The notes: a model not told the origin generated them from the sequence alone. Shown: positions 1-13,250, counted from the stretch's first letter. The stretch: 64,000 nt of DNA from Verrucomicrobiia bacterium (GCA_030431475.1 JAUIJD010000002.1:62001-126000), one strand, 5' to 3'. Program-made: numbers and translations.

Positions 1-1
1 C

Positions 2-427
2 CAGCTTTCGCTTCTCGGATCGGCCGACGGTGAGCCGGGCGGGGACCGGACCGAGCCGGACCGGGAGAAGGTCACGCTCTCATCCATCCACCAGGCCAAG
101 GGCCTCGAATGGAAGGCGGTCTTCGTCGTCTGGCTGGCCGAGGGGCAGTTTCCGAACGGCCGGGTGATCGAGGCCGACGATCCCGACATGATGGAGGAGG
201 AGCGGCGGTTGTTCTACGTGGCGGTGACCCGGGCGAAGGATGAGCTCTACCTGAGCTATCCGATGGTGAACCCGAAGAGCTATTCGGGCGACGTCATCCA
301 GCGCCCGTCGCGCTTTCTCGAAGACTTTCCGAAGGAAATGGTCGAGGAATGGAAGGTGCGGTCGTCCTGGGAGGAGCCGGACTGGGACGAGGCCGAGTGG
401 AAAGGCGAGGTCGACGAACCGTTCTGA
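2..427 (+). CDS. uvrD: UvrD/PcrA-family ATP-dependent DNA helicase, C-terminal part (5' end outside window)
   Basis: Only the last 141 codons are present; the reading frame is open to the window edge. The visible segment holds helicase motif V (SSIHQAKGLEWKAVF) and motif VI (EEERRLFYVAVTRAKDEL), which bind ATP and couple hydrolysis to 3'-5' unwinding in superfamily 1A helicases (UvrD, PcrA, Rep). These proteins work in nucleotide excision and mismatch repair and in removing proteins from DNA. After motif VI comes a short acidic tail ending in DEPF. Which of UvrD, PcrA or Rep it is cannot be settled from the C-terminus. It converges on the TauE/SafE gene with only 17 bp between the two stop codons. 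Confidence 0.88.
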   Translation, partial: QLSLLGSADGEPGGDRTEPDREKVTLSSIHQAKGLEWKAVFVVWLAEGQFPNGRVIEADDPDMMEEERRLFYVAVTRAKDELYLSYPMVNPKSYSGDVIQRPSRFLEDFPKEMVEEWKVRSSWEEPDWDEAEWKGEVDEPF

Positions 428-430
428 GGC

Positions 431-444
431 GGACCACGCGGTCC
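431..444. terminator. short hairpin between convergent stops
   Basis: A perfect 5-bp stem (GGACC / GGTCC) with a 4-nt loop fills almost the whole 17-bp gap between two converging stop codons. No T-run follows on either strand, so intrinsic termination is only a guess. Confidence 0.3.
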
Positions 445-1233
445 TCACCGCTTCGCGAACAGGCTGGCGGCGATGGACAGGCCGATGGCGGCAACGATGA
501 ACCGGACGACCTTGGCGGGCACCCGTTGGGCGAAATGGGCGCCGAGGAAGTAGCCGGGCACCGAGCCGACGAGGAGGATCAGCGCGAGCCGTCCGTCGAA
601 GCTGCCGGTGAGGAGGAAGAACAGCATCGCCGCGGTGTTGCAGAGCAGCGCGAGGAGATTCTTGAGGGCGTTCATCCGGTTCAGGTCGCGGATGCCGAGC
701 AGGCCGAGGCCGGCCAGCATCATGATCCCGATCCCGGCGCCGAAGTAGCCGCCATAGACGGCCACCAGCGACTGGAAGGCATTCCCCCAGCGCGGTGGTT
801 GGTCCGGATCCCGGTCGCCGGCGTGGGCGAAGGCCCAGCGGCGGATGGGTTCGTTGGCGAGGAAGAGGATGGTGGCGCCCAGGATGAGCCAGGGGACGGC
901 GGCCTCGAAGACCGATTCCGGAAGGCGGACGAGCAGCAGCGCGCCTGCCAGGCCGCCGACCAGCGACACGATACCCAGCGGCAGGATCCAGGACCGCATT
1001 TCCCGCAAACGGTGGCGGAAGGCCCAGACCGAGCCCGGCATGCCGAACCACAGGGCGACGGTGGAGGTGGTGTTGGCCATCACCGCCGGGAGGCCGGCGG
1101 CGAGCAGGGCCGGAAAAGTCAGCATGGTGCCGCCCCCGGCGATCGCGTTCATCGCGCCGGCGAGGAAGCCGGCGGCGAGGACGATCCAGTCGGAGGCCGT
1201 GAACACAGGCGGCTTTTTCGGGGGAATCGACAT
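445..1233 (-). CDS. TauE/SafE-family sulfite/anion exporter (membrane permease)
   Basis: A 262-residue, very hydrophobic protein with about eight predicted membrane segments and the early glycine-rich motif (AGAMNAIAGGGTMLTFPALL) typical of TauE/SafE permeases, followed by a second similar half. The family exports sulfite, sulfoacetate or other small organic anions across the inner membrane; the substrate here cannot be read from sequence. The ATG at 1233 lies inside an 18-bp palindromic repeat (1226-1243), so the natural start may be the in-frame GTG at 1206, which would remove eight residues and still keep the first membrane helix. It stands alone, divergent from recN. Confidence 0.82.
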   Translation of the reverse strand: MSIPPKKPPVFTASDWIVLAAGFLAGAMNAIAGGGTMLTFPALLAAGLPAVMANTTSTVALWFGMPGSVWAFRHRLREMRSWILPLGIVSLVGGLAGALLLVRLPESVFEAAVPWLILGATILFLANEPIRRWAFAHAGDRDPDQPPRWGNAFQSLVAVYGGYFGAGIGIMMLAGLGLLGIRDLNRMNALKNLLALLCNTAAMLFFLLTGSFDGRLALILLVGSVPGYFLGAHFAQRVPAKVVRFIVAAIGLSIAASLFAKR

Positions 1234-1243
1234 TCCTGTCGAT
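1226..1243. repeat. REP-like palindrome, copy 1
   Basis: ATCGACATTCCTGTCGAT: 7-bp arms around TTCC. The identical 18-mer is found at 43585-43602 and, inverted, at 43888-43905. It overlaps the annotated start codon of the TauE/SafE gene. A degenerate inverted partner follows at 1270-1297, so this locus is a doublet. Confidence 0.8.
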
Positions 1244-1269
1244 CAGCACTTTCGAAAGGTCGGCGTTCC

Positions 1270-1297
1270 GGTCGAGAGGAAGGTCGATGCTTCGGAA
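1270..1297. repeat. degenerate REP-like copy, inverted partner
   Basis: Matches 24 of 28 positions of the copy at 43887-43914, including the GGTCGATGCTTCGGAA end. With the copy at 1226 it makes an inverted doublet in the 123-bp region between TauE/SafE and recN. Confidence 0.55.
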
Positions 1298-1310
1298 GCA
1301 CGGCCCGGTA

Positions 1311-1338
1311 TTGATTCGTCGGACCTCGCAGGCATACT
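1311..1338 (+). promoter_or_regulatory. possible sigma70-type promoter of recN
   Basis: TTGATT at 1311 and CATACT at 1333 are separated by 16 bp, with the recN ATG 18 bp further downstream. This is assigned by resemblance only. Confidence 0.3.
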
Positions 1339-1356
1339 CCGGCGACGACCGACGCC

Positions 1357-3003
1357 ATGCTGACCCTGCTGAAGATTCGCAACCTCGCCTTGGTGGATGA
1401 ACTGGTGTGGGAGCTCGGCGAGGGGCTGGTGGCGGTGACGGGCGAAACCGGCGCGGGGAAATCGGTGATCGTCGGGGCCCTCAAGCTGGTGCTGGGCGAG
1501 CGGGCCGACAAATCCCTGATCCGCACCGGGGAGGATTCCTGCACGGTGGAGGCGGTGTTCGAACTCGAGGAGTCCTCGGAGGTCGATGCCGTGCTGGAGG
1601 AGGGCGGGCTTGAGCCCTGCGACGGCGGCCTGCTGATCGTCCGGCGCGTCATCGGAGCCCGGGCGAACCGCCAGTTCGTCAATGATTCGCCCGTCACGCT
1701 GAGCCTGCTCAAGCGGATCGGCGAGCGGCTCGTGGATCTCCATGGGCCGCACGATCACCAGTCCCTGCTTTCGACCGAGCGTCAGCTCGTGATGCTGGAT
1801 GCCTACGCCGATGTGGAGCTGGGGTCGTTCCGCGACGCCTGGCAGGCATGGCGCGAGAAGCAGTCGGAACTGGAGGACCTGCGGGAGGCCGAGTCGGCGG
1901 GCGAGCAGGAGCTGGAACTGCTGCGGCACCAGGTGTCGGAGATCGACGCCGCGGAGCTGAAACCGGAGGAAGAGGAGGAGATCACCGATCGCTGGCGCCG
2001 GGCCGGCAATGCGACGCGGCTGGTGGAGCTGTCGGGAGCCGCGGCGAACCTGCTCGGCGACGACGAGTCGGGGGTGGTGGCCCGGCTCGGCGAGGTGCAG
2101 CGCTTGACGCGCGAGCTGGAGAAGCTCGATCCCTCGATGTCCGATCGGGCGATGGGGCTCGAAGGCGCGGTGGTGGAACTGCAGGATCTCGAGCGGGTCT
2201 TCCGCGACTATGCCGACGAACTGGACCTGGATCCTTCCGAGGCGGCGGAGTTGGAGGAACGCGTGAATCTTTTCGAATCCCTCAAGCGGAAGTATGGCGC
2301 GACGCTGGAGGCGGTCCTCGCCCATCGCGACCGCTGCGCGGAGCGTCTCGACTCGGTGGAGAACCGGGGGGAGCGGCTGCAGCGATTGGTGGACGAGGCG
2401 GCGAAGCTCAGGGAGAAGGTCGACAAGCTGGGCCGGGCGGTCGGCCTGAAGCGCAAGAAGGCGGCGCCGCGCCTCGCGAAGGAGATCGCCGGCCAACTGC
2501 GGGATCTGGGTTTCAAGAGCTCGACCTTCGAGATCCGGCTGGAACCGAAGCGCGAGCCGGGGTCGGCGGGGTTCGAGGCGGTCGAGTTCTTCTTCGGTCC
2601 GAATCCCGGAGAGCCGGTCCAGCCGCTGCGGCAGGTGGCGTCCAGCGGCGAGGTCAGCCGCGTGATGCTGGCGGTAAAGAGCGCGCTGGCCGATCAGGAT
2701 TCGACACCGTTGATGGTCTTCGACGAGATCGATGCCAACGTCGGCGGTGAGATCGCCCGGGCGGTGGGTCGCAAGATGTCGGCGCTGGGCGAACGGCACC
2801 AGGTGGTGGCGATCACCCACTTTCCGCAGGTCGCCGCGAGCGCCGCGAGGCACTATGTGGTGGAGAAGCAGGTGGTTGGCGGCCGGACCTGTTCGAGGCT
2901 GTTCCCGGTGGATGGCGACGGGCGGGTCGAGGAACTGGTCCGGATGCTCGGGGGCGGTGGGGCATCGGCCACGGAGATGGCGAAGAGTCTTTTGAAAGCC
3001 TGA
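1357..3003 (+). CDS. recN: DNA repair protein RecN
   Basis: 548 residues, the normal RecN length. RecN is an SMC-like ATPase that acts at DNA double-strand breaks, bringing ends or sister chromatids together before recombination. The start (LLKIRNLALVD) and Walker A (GETGAGKS, residues 29-36) form the N-terminal half of the ATPase. A long Glu/Lys/Arg-rich coiled coil occupies roughly residues 150-370. The ABC-type signature (ASSGEVSRVMLA) and Walker B (LMVFDEIDANVGG, about residue 450) are in the C-terminal half, with a switch histidine region (AITHFPQVAA). Its stop overlaps the next start by one base (TGATG), so the RimB-like protease gene is translated from the same mRNA. Confidence 0.97.
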   Translation: MLTLLKIRNLALVDELVWELGEGLVAVTGETGAGKSVIVGALKLVLGERADKSLIRTGEDSCTVEAVFELEESSEVDAVLEEGGLEPCDGGLLIVRRVIGARANRQFVNDSPVTLSLLKRIGERLVDLHGPHDHQSLLSTERQLVMLDAYADVELGSFRDAWQAWREKQSELEDLREAESAGEQELELLRHQVSEIDAAELKPEEEEEITDRWRRAGNATRLVELSGAAANLLGDDESGVVARLGEVQRLTRELEKLDPSMSDRAMGLEGAVVELQDLERVFRDYADELDLDPSEAAELEERVNLFESLKRKYGATLEAVLAHRDRCAERLDSVENRGERLQRLVDEAAKLREKVDKLGRAVGLKRKKAAPRLAKEIAGQLRDLGFKSSTFEIRLEPKREPGSAGFEAVEFFFGPNPGEPVQPLRQVASSGEVSRVMLAVKSALADQDSTPLMVFDEIDANVGGEIARAVGRKMSALGERHQVVAITHFPQVAASAARHYVVEKQVVGGRTCSRLFPVDGDGRVEELVRMLGGGGASATEMAKSLLKA

Positions 3004-3545
3004 TGAGAAAGAAGGGAAAGCCGGAATGTTTCGTGGGGGCGCCTCGCCGGGTGGCGCGGCCGGCCGGTGAGGTGGCGTCGGAGCTCGGGCTGCCGACACG
3101 GAAACGCTCGGCGGACAAGCTGATCATCGGACGCCGGGAGTGGATCCGCCTGCCGGACTTCGATGCCGGTCCGTTCCACGCGAAAACCGACAGTGGGGCG
3201 CGGAGTTCAAGCATCCACGCCGAAGGCATCGAGTTGTCGGAGGATCGATCCCGGGTCGGATTCTTCACCCGGGACCACTACGGGCGCCGCCGCTGGTGCG
3301 AGATGCCGGTCGGCGGAGTAAGTCGGGTCAAGAGCTCGACGGGTGAGGCGAAGCCGCGGATCTGGGTGGAGACCGATCTCGAGCTTCCCGGGGGGTTCCG
3401 GTGGCGGGCCCGTCTGACGCTGGCGAATCGCTCGAAGATGTTGTGTTCGATGCTGCTCGGACGCCGCGCCTTGTCCGGCTATTTCCTCATCGACACCGCC
3501 CGGGACCACCTGATGGGGACCTTCGACGCGCGGGACGGCCACTAG
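3003..3545 (+). CDS. RimB-like retropepsin-type protease (DUF785, 'ATP-dependent zinc protease' family)
   Basis: 180 residues. The family hallmark, AKTDSGARSSSIHA at about residues 59-72, contains the D-S/T-G triplet of retropepsin-like aspartic proteases; the 'zinc protease' name in databases is historical. In Pseudomonas, RimB of this family trims the poly-glutamate tail that RimK adds to ribosomal protein S6. Here it is coupled to recN by a TGATG overlap, and converges on the desuccinylase gene, the two stop codons sharing a CTAG. The rimK gene lies just beyond, matching the protease/desuccinylase/RimK grouping known from proteobacteria. The first ~38 residues are basic and poorly conserved, so a later start is possible. 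Confidence 0.8.
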   Translation: MRKKGKPECFVGAPRRVARPAGEVASELGLPTRKRSADKLIIGRREWIRLPDFDAGPFHAKTDSGARSSSIHAEGIELSEDRSRVGFFTRDHYGRRRWCEMPVGGVSRVKSSTGEAKPRIWVETDLELPGGFRWRARLTLANRSKMLCSMLLGRRALSGYFLIDTARDHLMGTFDARDGH

Positions 3546-4615
3546 ATCGTGTCGTTGAGCGAGTCGTACGGGACGGGATGGTCATCCTCGTCCTCGTGGG
3601 CGGTCGGCAGGGTTTCGGCGGTGCGGGCGATGCGTGACTCGGCGCGGTCGAGTTCCTCCAGCGAGGCGAGATGGAAGAGCCCGTCGCCTTCGTCGGCCGC
3701 GGCGTCATTGGTTCGTCCGATCAGCACACCCGCCTTGCCGGCGATCACCGGGGTGTCGCCGCTGCCGTGGGGGTCGGCAACGAAGCCCAGTTGCGTGCCG
3801 GCTTCCACCGCCTTCCCGAGCGGCACCAGCGGCGTGAAGATGCCTCCGGCCGGAGCTCGTTCCCAGAACGACCTCGAGGCGACCAGCGGGAGGCGCCTGA
3901 CGGTCGCCTTGCCACGGAGCATGCCGAGCTGGCGCATGACCGAGACCGCGCCCTCGACGCCGAAGCGGATGGCCGGGGTGTCGAGTCGCAGCGCTTCGCC
4001 GGCTTCGTAGAGAAGGAAGGGCTTGCCGAGCGTCCGGCAGGCATGGCGGAACGTGCCTTCCTTGGGATGGCCGACGAGGATGACCGGGGGCGAGAAGACC
4101 CGCGCGAGCTCGAGATCCTTGTCGCGATCCGGGCAGATGCGGATCTGGGGAAAATTCGGTCGGTTGACCGCGCCGGTGTGGAGGTCGAGCACGACATCGG
4201 CGCGCTGGACGACCTCTTCGGTGAGGACCCTGGCCAGCCGGGAGCCGAGCGACCCGCCGGTACTGCCGGGGAAGAGGCGGTTGAGGTCGCGCCGGTCGGG
4301 CATGTAGCGCGAGCGGGTCACGAAGCCGGGACGGTTCACGATCGGCAGCGCCAGCAGTGTGCCGGCGAGCCGGTTGAGTCGGCGGTCGCGCAGCAGGCGG
4401 CGCACGATCTCCGTGCCGTTGGTTTCATCCCCGTGGATGGCCGCGGTGACGAGCAGCACGGGCCCGGGTCGATTGCCGTGCAGCACATGGACGGCGAGAC
4501 GCAGGGGTTCGGAAGTCAGGAAGGTGCCGACGTCCAGCAGCACGCGCTGGCGGGTGCCGGGGGCGACATCGACATCTCCGAGACGGAAGGGATCGGCGGC
4601 AGGTCGCTTGGGCAT
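3542..4615 (-). CDS. succinylglutamate desuccinylase/aspartoacylase-family zinc hydrolase
   Basis: 357 residues of the M14-type AstE/AspA fold. Zinc ligands are visible as H61-x2-E64 in AAIHGDETNG and H146 in DLHTG; the RRDLNRLFPG stretch around 108-117 matches the substrate-binding arginine region. The C-terminal part (PLVPLGKAVEAGTQLG) is the usual beta-rich lid. Members often found beside rimK are thought to act on glutamate-related amides, possibly in turnover of RimK products, but no substrate is proven for this type. It lies downstream of rimK on the same strand after a 200-bp gap with no recognisable gene, and its stop overlaps that of the RimB-like gene. Confidence 0.82.
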   Translation of the reverse strand: MPKRPAADPFRLGDVDVAPGTRQRVLLDVGTFLTSEPLRLAVHVLHGNRPGPVLLVTAAIHGDETNGTEIVRRLLRDRRLNRLAGTLLALPIVNRPGFVTRSRYMPDRRDLNRLFPGSTGGSLGSRLARVLTEEVVQRADVVLDLHTGAVNRPNFPQIRICPDRDKDLELARVFSPPVILVGHPKEGTFRHACRTLGKPFLLYEAGEALRLDTPAIRFGVEGAVSVMRQLGMLRGKATVRRLPLVASRSFWERAPAGGIFTPLVPLGKAVEAGTQLGFVADPHGSGDTPVIAGKAGVLIGRTNDAAADEGDGLFHLASLEELDRAESRIARTAETLPTAHEDEDDHPVPYDSLNDTI

Positions 4616-4815
4616 GGGGGAGCTTGGGGCGCCGCCGGCGGAACATCAAGCGGATGCCGGCAAGGACCGCGTAGCTCCGGCCGCGCAGCACGAGTCAGGC
4701 ATGAGGGAGGCCGCGGGTTTGCGAACCGCTCCGGCTCGCGAGAGCTTGAGCCGGCCACCCTCGCAAGGCGTGCGCGGCGGGAGCCACGCGGTCCGTCACC
4801 GGGGATGCGTGCCGG

Positions 4816-5721
4816 CTACCCCTTGCCGCGGGTGCGGGTCGCTCCGGCCTTGGCGTTCTTCTCGAGGAACTCGATGATCTTGCCGGCCACGTCCTTTCCG
4901 GTCGCTTCCTCGATCCCTTCCAGTCCTGGCGAGGAATTCACCTCCATGACCACCGGCCCGTGGTTCGAGCGCAGCAGGTCGACGCCGGCGATGTTGAGTC
5001 CCATCACGCGGGCCGCGCGGACGGCGGTGGAGCGTTCCTCGGGGGTGATCTTCACCACCGTGGAGCTGCCGCCCCGGTGGAGGTTCGAGCGGAATTCCCC
5101 CTCGGCTCCCTGGCGCTTCATGGCGGCGACCACCTTGTCTCCGACGACGAAGCAGCGGATGTCCGACCCGCCGGCCTCGGCAATGAATTCCTGGGCGAGA
5201 ATGTTGGCCTCCAGGCCACGGAAAGCCTCGATGACGGACTCGGCCGCCTTCTGGGTTTCGGCGAGCACCACGCCGACCCCCTGGGTTCCCTCGAGCAGCT
5301 TGATGACGATGGGAGCGCCACCGCAGAGCTTGATCAGGTGTCCGGTCGCCTTGGTGTCGTGGGCGAAGGCGGTGACCGGCAGGCCGATGCCCTTGCGGGC
5401 GAGGAGTTGGAGCGAGCGCAGCTTGTCGCGCGACCGCGAGATGGCGACCGATTCATTGGCCGGATAGGTGCCCATCATTTCAAACTGCCGGACGACGGCG
5501 GTGCCGTAGAAGGTGTGCGTGGCGCCGATGCGCGGGATGATCGCGTCGACTCCGGCGATCTCCTCGTCACCGAGGTAGATCTTCGGACGCATCGTGGTGA
5601 TGTTCATGTGGCACCGAAGGTAGTCGATGCGTCGGATGTCGTGGCCCCGCTCCTTGCCGGCTTCGAGGAGCCTGCGGGTGGAGTAGAGCTTGCCGTTGCG
5701 GGAAAGAACGCAGATTTGCAT
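4816..5721 (-). CDS. rimK: RimK-family ATP-grasp alpha-L-glutamate ligase
   Basis: 301 residues from the start chosen here; an in-frame ATG 42 bp upstream would add 14 residues not typical of the family, whereas the protein from 5721 begins [18 protein letters not shown] as RimK normally does. RimK adds glutamates to the C-terminus of ribosomal protein S6 using ATP. ATP-grasp features seen are the [11 protein letters not shown] segment, [15 protein letters not shown] (nucleotide-binding lysine and glycine loop), [16 protein letters not shown], and the Mg-binding [15 protein letters not shown] near the C-terminus. A basic tail ([11 protein letters not shown]) follows. The neighbouring desuccinylase and RimB-like genes support a protein-glutamylation role. 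Confidence 0.92.
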   Translation of the reverse strand: MQICVLSRNGKLYSTRRLLEAGKERGHDIRRIDYLRCHMNITTMRPKIYLGDEEIAGVDAIIPRIGATHTFYGTAVVRQFEMMGTYPANESVAISRSRDKLRSLQLLARKGIGLPVTAFAHDTKATGHLIKLCGGAPIVIKLLEGTQGVGVVLAETQKAAESVIEAFRGLEANILAQEFIAEAGGSDIRCFVVGDKVVAAMKRQGAEGEFRSNLHRGGSSTVVKITPEERSTAVRAARVMGLNIAGVDLLRSNHGPVVMEVNSSPGLEGIEEATGKDVAGKIIEFLEKNAKAGATRTRGKG

Positions 5722-5768
5722 GGGAAAGGGTGGGGGAACGAGGTTGGTGGCCGCTCCGTGCACGATCG

Positions 5769-7466
5769 CTAGGACCGCTCTCCGGTGGCGTCAACGGTAA
5801 TCGCCGGGTCGGCCTGATGGACGGTGATCTGGGTGAACGGAATCGTCCAACCACGCTCGTTGCAGACGTCGACGCAGAGCTTCTGGAGAAGCCGTTGGAT
5901 GGCATTGTAGCGTGACGCGGCCTCGCCGGTGAAGTCGGCGAGGACGGTGTAGTCGAGGGACGAGGCACCGGCGGCGCTGAACTCGACGTTGAGATTGTGA
6001 AGGACCTCGTGGCCGAACTTGTCGATGAGCTCCTTCTCCAGGCGGGCGGAGAAGATCAGGGGCACGTCTCCGGTGCAGATCTCCTGATGGGCGTAGTCGA
6101 TGCCGAAGACCGAGCTCACCCGGAATCCGGTCGAGAGGTTCTCGGGCGAGAGGGAGAGGAAGTCGGCGGTCGGATAGGTCTTCCGGCTGCCGCCGAGGCG
6201 CAGGACGGTGACGCGTTCCGGAGTCTGGTGGATCACCTTGCCGTAGGTCTCGTCGCCGAGGATCACCCAGTCGTTCTCCTTGGTCGGAAACCAGGGTTCC
6301 TTCTTGTCGCACGGACGCGAGTAGAGGTCGTTGACGACCCGGATCGGCAGGCGGAGCGTGCCGCCGCCCAGGAGCGGGTTGCTGAAGCGGCAGTAGACAC
6401 CGAGACGATCGACCCGCCACGGCACGCCGTCGTGGACGAGGCGCTCGCCCTCCCGCACGGGACCGAGGTTGAGGATCGTGCGGATCTGGTCGATGTAGGG
6501 CGGCAGGGAGTTCCTCGACGCGATGACGATGCCGGCGAGGATGATGGCGGAAACGGTGAGGAGCAGCCAGTCGCCGCGAAGATAGAACACCACGAGCGCG
6601 GCGGCGATCGCGACGATGACCGCGACGCCGACGGCCAGCAGGTTGATCAGGCGCGCGGTGAAGCGGGGTTCGCCCTTGCGGTGAAAGGGGCTGACGCGCT
6701 GGAACAGACGGTAGAGACGGCGAAGGAGAAGGAAGGTGACGATGAACGCGGCCACGGCCAGCAGCAGGTTCAGGCCCCGGCTCTTCCAGAAGCTCGACAG
6801 TCCGTTGGAAACGGATTCGAGGATGGTGGGGGTGTTGCGGTCACGCTCGGCGATCTTCGCCTCGATCACGGCGATCCGTCCGACGGCCTCGTCCAGGCGC
6901 TCCTGCCAGAGATCACGGGTCTCGCGAACCTGGGCGGCGATGGCCTCGCCGAGGCCTTCGTCCCGGAGCAGGCCTTCAAGCCGCCCGACCGCGTTCTCGG
7001 CGAGTTCACGACGTTCCCTGGCTTCGCCGAGGGCGTCGCGCAGCTGCTCCATCTCGCGCGGGGCGGAGGTCGCATCCCGGAGCTCGTCGAGCAGGGGCTG
7101 GACGATCTCCTGAACCTGATCGTTGATCGTCGTGCTCTTCTCCGGCTCGTCGAAGTAGACGTCCTCGTCGACACCTGACGCGAGGGTGCGGAAATTGTCG
7201 CGAAGCTCGTCGATGCGGTTCCGAACCGCGGCGATCTCGGCCTCGAGCTTCTCGCGCTCGACGTCGCTTGCGGTTTCCTTGAGCCGTTCGCGGAGCGTCT
7301 GGAGAGAAGCTTCCTCCCGTTGGATGAGCGGCAGGGTGGAGCGGAGGGCTTCGAGGTTCTTGCCGTCGGTGTTTGCCGGCTCGTCCTGAGCGGAGAGGGG
7401 GGTGATCGCGCCGATCAGCGGCAGGAGGAGCGCGAAAAGGAGAAAGATGGGGCGAGGGCGATGCAT
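5769..7466 (-). CDS. MscS-family mechanosensitive channel protein with periplasmic coiled coil
   Basis: 565 residues. A signal peptide ([20 protein letters not shown]) is followed by a long acidic coiled-coil region, about residues 35-215, then three hydrophobic segments (about 232-252, 272-295 and 300-322) and a C-terminal cytoplasmic beta-domain resembling Msc[20 protein letters not shown] fits the small beta-barrel. MscS channels open under membrane tension and release solutes on osmotic downshift. The third helix lacks an obvious Gly/Ala-rich MscS pore pattern, so gating ability is uncertain. It is divergent from the GH20 gene, with about 100 bp between starts. Confidence 0.72.
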   Translation of the reverse strand: MHRPRPIFLLFALLLPLIGAITPLSAQDEPANTDGKNLEALRSTLPLIQREEASLQTLRERLKETASDVEREKLEAEIAAVRNRIDELRDNFRTLASGVDEDVYFDEPEKSTTINDQVQEIVQPLLDELRDATSAPREMEQLRDALGEARERRELAENAVGRLEGLLRDEGLGEAIAAQVRETRDLWQERLDEAVGRIAVIEAKIAERDRNTPTILESVSNGLSSFWKSRGLNLLLAVAAFIVTFLLLRRLYRLFQRVSPFHRKGEPRFTARLINLLAVGVAVIVAIAAALVVFYLRGDWLLLTVSAIILAGIVIASRNSLPPYIDQIRTILNLGPVREGERLVHDGVPWRVDRLGVYCRFSNPLLGGGTLRLPIRVVNDLYSRPCDKKEPWFPTKENDWVILGDETYGKVIHQTPERVTVLRLGGSRKTYPTADFLSLSPENLSTGFRVSSVFGIDYAHQEICTGDVPLIFSARLEKELIDKFGHEVLHNLNVEFSAAGASSLDYTVLADFTGEAASRYNAIQRLLQKLCVDVCNERGWTIPFTQITVHQADPAITVDATGERS

Positions 7467-7571
7467 TGGCGTCGCACACTATGAGACCGGGACCGCAGGG
7501 CTGTCTAGCAGCCATCGGATCGAACTTTGGAATTGTTTTTGGAGGGAATCCTGCGTTTCAACGACGTTGTC

Positions 7572-9566
7572 ATGACATCGATTCTCGCGCTTGGTTCATG
7601 GATCGCCGCCGGATCCGCCGCCCTCGTTCCGCTTCCCCACTCGGTGCAGGAGGGAGACGGCCATTTCGAAATCTCGCCGGCGACGGCGATCCGGCATGAT
7701 GACGCCCTGGCCGGGGAAGCGGCCCTGCTGGCGGGAGATCTCAAGCTGGCGGCCGGACACGAGCCGCGGCTCTTCGGCGAGAGGTTGAAGATCCTTCTTC
7801 CGTCGGAGATCCGCATCGATCTCGACGCGACGCTGGATCTGGCGCCGGGGGGATATCGGTTGGAGTCCTCTCCCGACGGGGTCGAGGTGGTCGGAAAAGA
7901 TGCCGCCGGCGTCTGGAACGGAACCCGCAGCCTGTTGCAGTTGATCGGATGCGGGGCGAAGGACAATCCGAAGGTTCCCGCGGTGTCGATCGTGGACGAG
8001 CCCCGCTTCCAGTGGCGGGGGATGCATCTCGATGTGGGGCGGCATTTCTTCGGCGTCGAGGACCTCAAGGAGTTCCTCGACTGGATGGCCTTCCACAAGC
8101 TGAACGTCTTCCACTGGCACCTGACCGAGGACCAGGGCTGGCGGATCGAGATCCGGAAATACCCGAAGCTCACGGAGATCGGTGCCTGGCGTGAATCCAC
8201 TCCACCGTATGGAAATCGCAACGGCGACGACGGCGAGCGCTACGGCGGCTTCTACACCCAGGAGGAGATTCGTGAGGTGGTGGCCTACGCCCGGCAGCGA
8301 CACATCACCATCGTCCCGGAGATCGACATGCCGGGACACATGGCCGCGGCGATCGCGGCGTATCCGGAGTTCGGGAATTCGGACGTTCCCGGCTACGCCC
8401 CGAAGGTGATGACCCGGTGGGGCGTGCACCCCTACACGCTCGCGCCGACGGAGGAGGCGTTCGGTTTCGTCGACGACATCCTCACCGAGGTCTGCGAACT
8501 CTTTCCCTCGGAGTACATCCACATCGGGGGAGACGAGGCTCCGAAGGGTCAGTGGGAGAACTCGCCGCGGGTGAAGGAACTGATGAAGGAGGAGGGGCTG
8601 AAGAACGGCCACGAGGTGCAGAGCTACTTCATCAAGCGGGTCGAGAAGATGCTCGAGGCCAAGGGGCGGAAGCTGATCGGCTGGGACGAGATCCGCGAGG
8701 GCGGACTGGCGCCGAGCGCGACGGTGATGTGCTGGCGGGGCGACGGAATCGGCTCGGCGGTGGCCTCGGCGAAGGAGGGCCACGACGTGGTGATGGCGCC
8801 GAATTCGACGCTGTATTTCGACCACTATCAGGCGCCGGCCGGCGCCGAGCTGGCGAAAGGGGCGGAATTCGAGGCGATCGGGGGCTTTTCCCCGCTGTCG
8901 GAGGTGTATGCCTACGAGCCCGTGCCGGGTGCGCTGGACGCGGAGCAGGCGAAGCACATCCTCGGCGTGCAGGCGCAGCTCTGGACCGAGTACATGAAAA
9001 CCTGGAACAAGGTCGAATACATGGCCTTCCCCCGGATCGCGGCCTTGTCGGAGGTGGCGTGGACGCGGCCGGATCGGAGAAACTACGACGACTTCCGTAG
9101 CCGGCTCGACGGGATCCTCGCGTGCTACGACGCGGCGGGAGTGAACCGTGCGGAGCCCTTCGACCCGCCGAAGCGCGAAACGAAGGACGGGTCAACGGTT
9201 TCGACCTCGCTCGGCATCCACGAGAATCACTGGCCCGAGCTGGTCTTCGACGGGCGAATGGACACCTTCTTCTGGAGCAACCGGGCGCTGAAGGCCGGGG
9301 ACCATCTCACGATCGCTTTCAAGCAGCCGATGGCGGGGAAAGTCGAGGTCCGGACCGGTGGGGCGGAAGGGCGCGAGGAGGATACGCTGGAGAACGGCGT
9401 GGTCGAAGCCTCGCCTGAAGGCACCGAGTGGACCGAGGTTGCCAGATTCCGGAACGGCGTGGCGAACGGTCCGCTGCCCGAGGGCAGCGGCCGGCTCCGG
9501 ATCCGGGTCACGGATCCGCAGACGAACTGGTTGAAGGTGCGCGAGGTTCTGCTGGAGGCGGAATAG
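7572..9566 (+). CDS. secreted beta-N-acetylhexosaminidase, glycoside hydrolase family 20
   Basis: 664 residues from the ATG at 7572, which begins a clean signal peptide (MTSILALGSWIAAGSAAL); a start 15 codons earlier would put a charged stretch before it. Domains: N-terminal GH20b (about 20-140), then the catalytic TIM barrel starting FQWRGMHLDVGRHFF. The catalytic pair is D321-E322 in HIGGDEAPK, the residues that position the 2-acetamido group and protonate the leaving sugar; FHWHLTEDQGWRIE and the WDEIREGG stretch are further family marks. A C-terminal beta-rich F5/8-like domain follows from about residue 550. It removes terminal GlcNAc/GalNAc from glycans outside the cytoplasm and faces a large beta-galactosidase gene only 6 bp away. 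Confidence 0.93.
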   Translation: MTSILALGSWIAAGSAALVPLPHSVQEGDGHFEISPATAIRHDDALAGEAALLAGDLKLAAGHEPRLFGERLKILLPSEIRIDLDATLDLAPGGYRLESSPDGVEVVGKDAAGVWNGTRSLLQLIGCGAKDNPKVPAVSIVDEPRFQWRGMHLDVGRHFFGVEDLKEFLDWMAFHKLNVFHWHLTEDQGWRIEIRKYPKLTEIGAWRESTPPYGNRNGDDGERYGGFYTQEEIREVVAYARQRHITIVPEIDMPGHMAAAIAAYPEFGNSDVPGYAPKVMTRWGVHPYTLAPTEEAFGFVDDILTEVCELFPSEYIHIGGDEAPKGQWENSPRVKELMKEEGLKNGHEVQSYFIKRVEKMLEAKGRKLIGWDEIREGGLAPSATVMCWRGDGIGSAVASAKEGHDVVMAPNSTLYFDHYQAPAGAELAKGAEFEAIGGFSPLSEVYAYEPVPGALDAEQAKHILGVQAQLWTEYMKTWNKVEYMAFPRIAALSEVAWTRPDRRNYDDFRSRLDGILACYDAAGVNRAEPFDPPKRETKDGSTVSTSLGIHENHWPELVFDGRMDTFFWSNRALKAGDHLTIAFKQPMAGKVEVRTGGAEGREEDTLENGVVEASPEGTEWTEVARFRNGVANGPLPEGSGRLRIRVTDPQTNWLKVREVLLEAE

Positions 9567-9572
9567 CGTCGC

Positions 9573-13250
<3,678 letters not shown>

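Noticed and set aside
1243-3099. 618-codon minus-strand frame across recN
   Set aside because: Arg/His/Leu-rich shadow caused by high GC at third positions.
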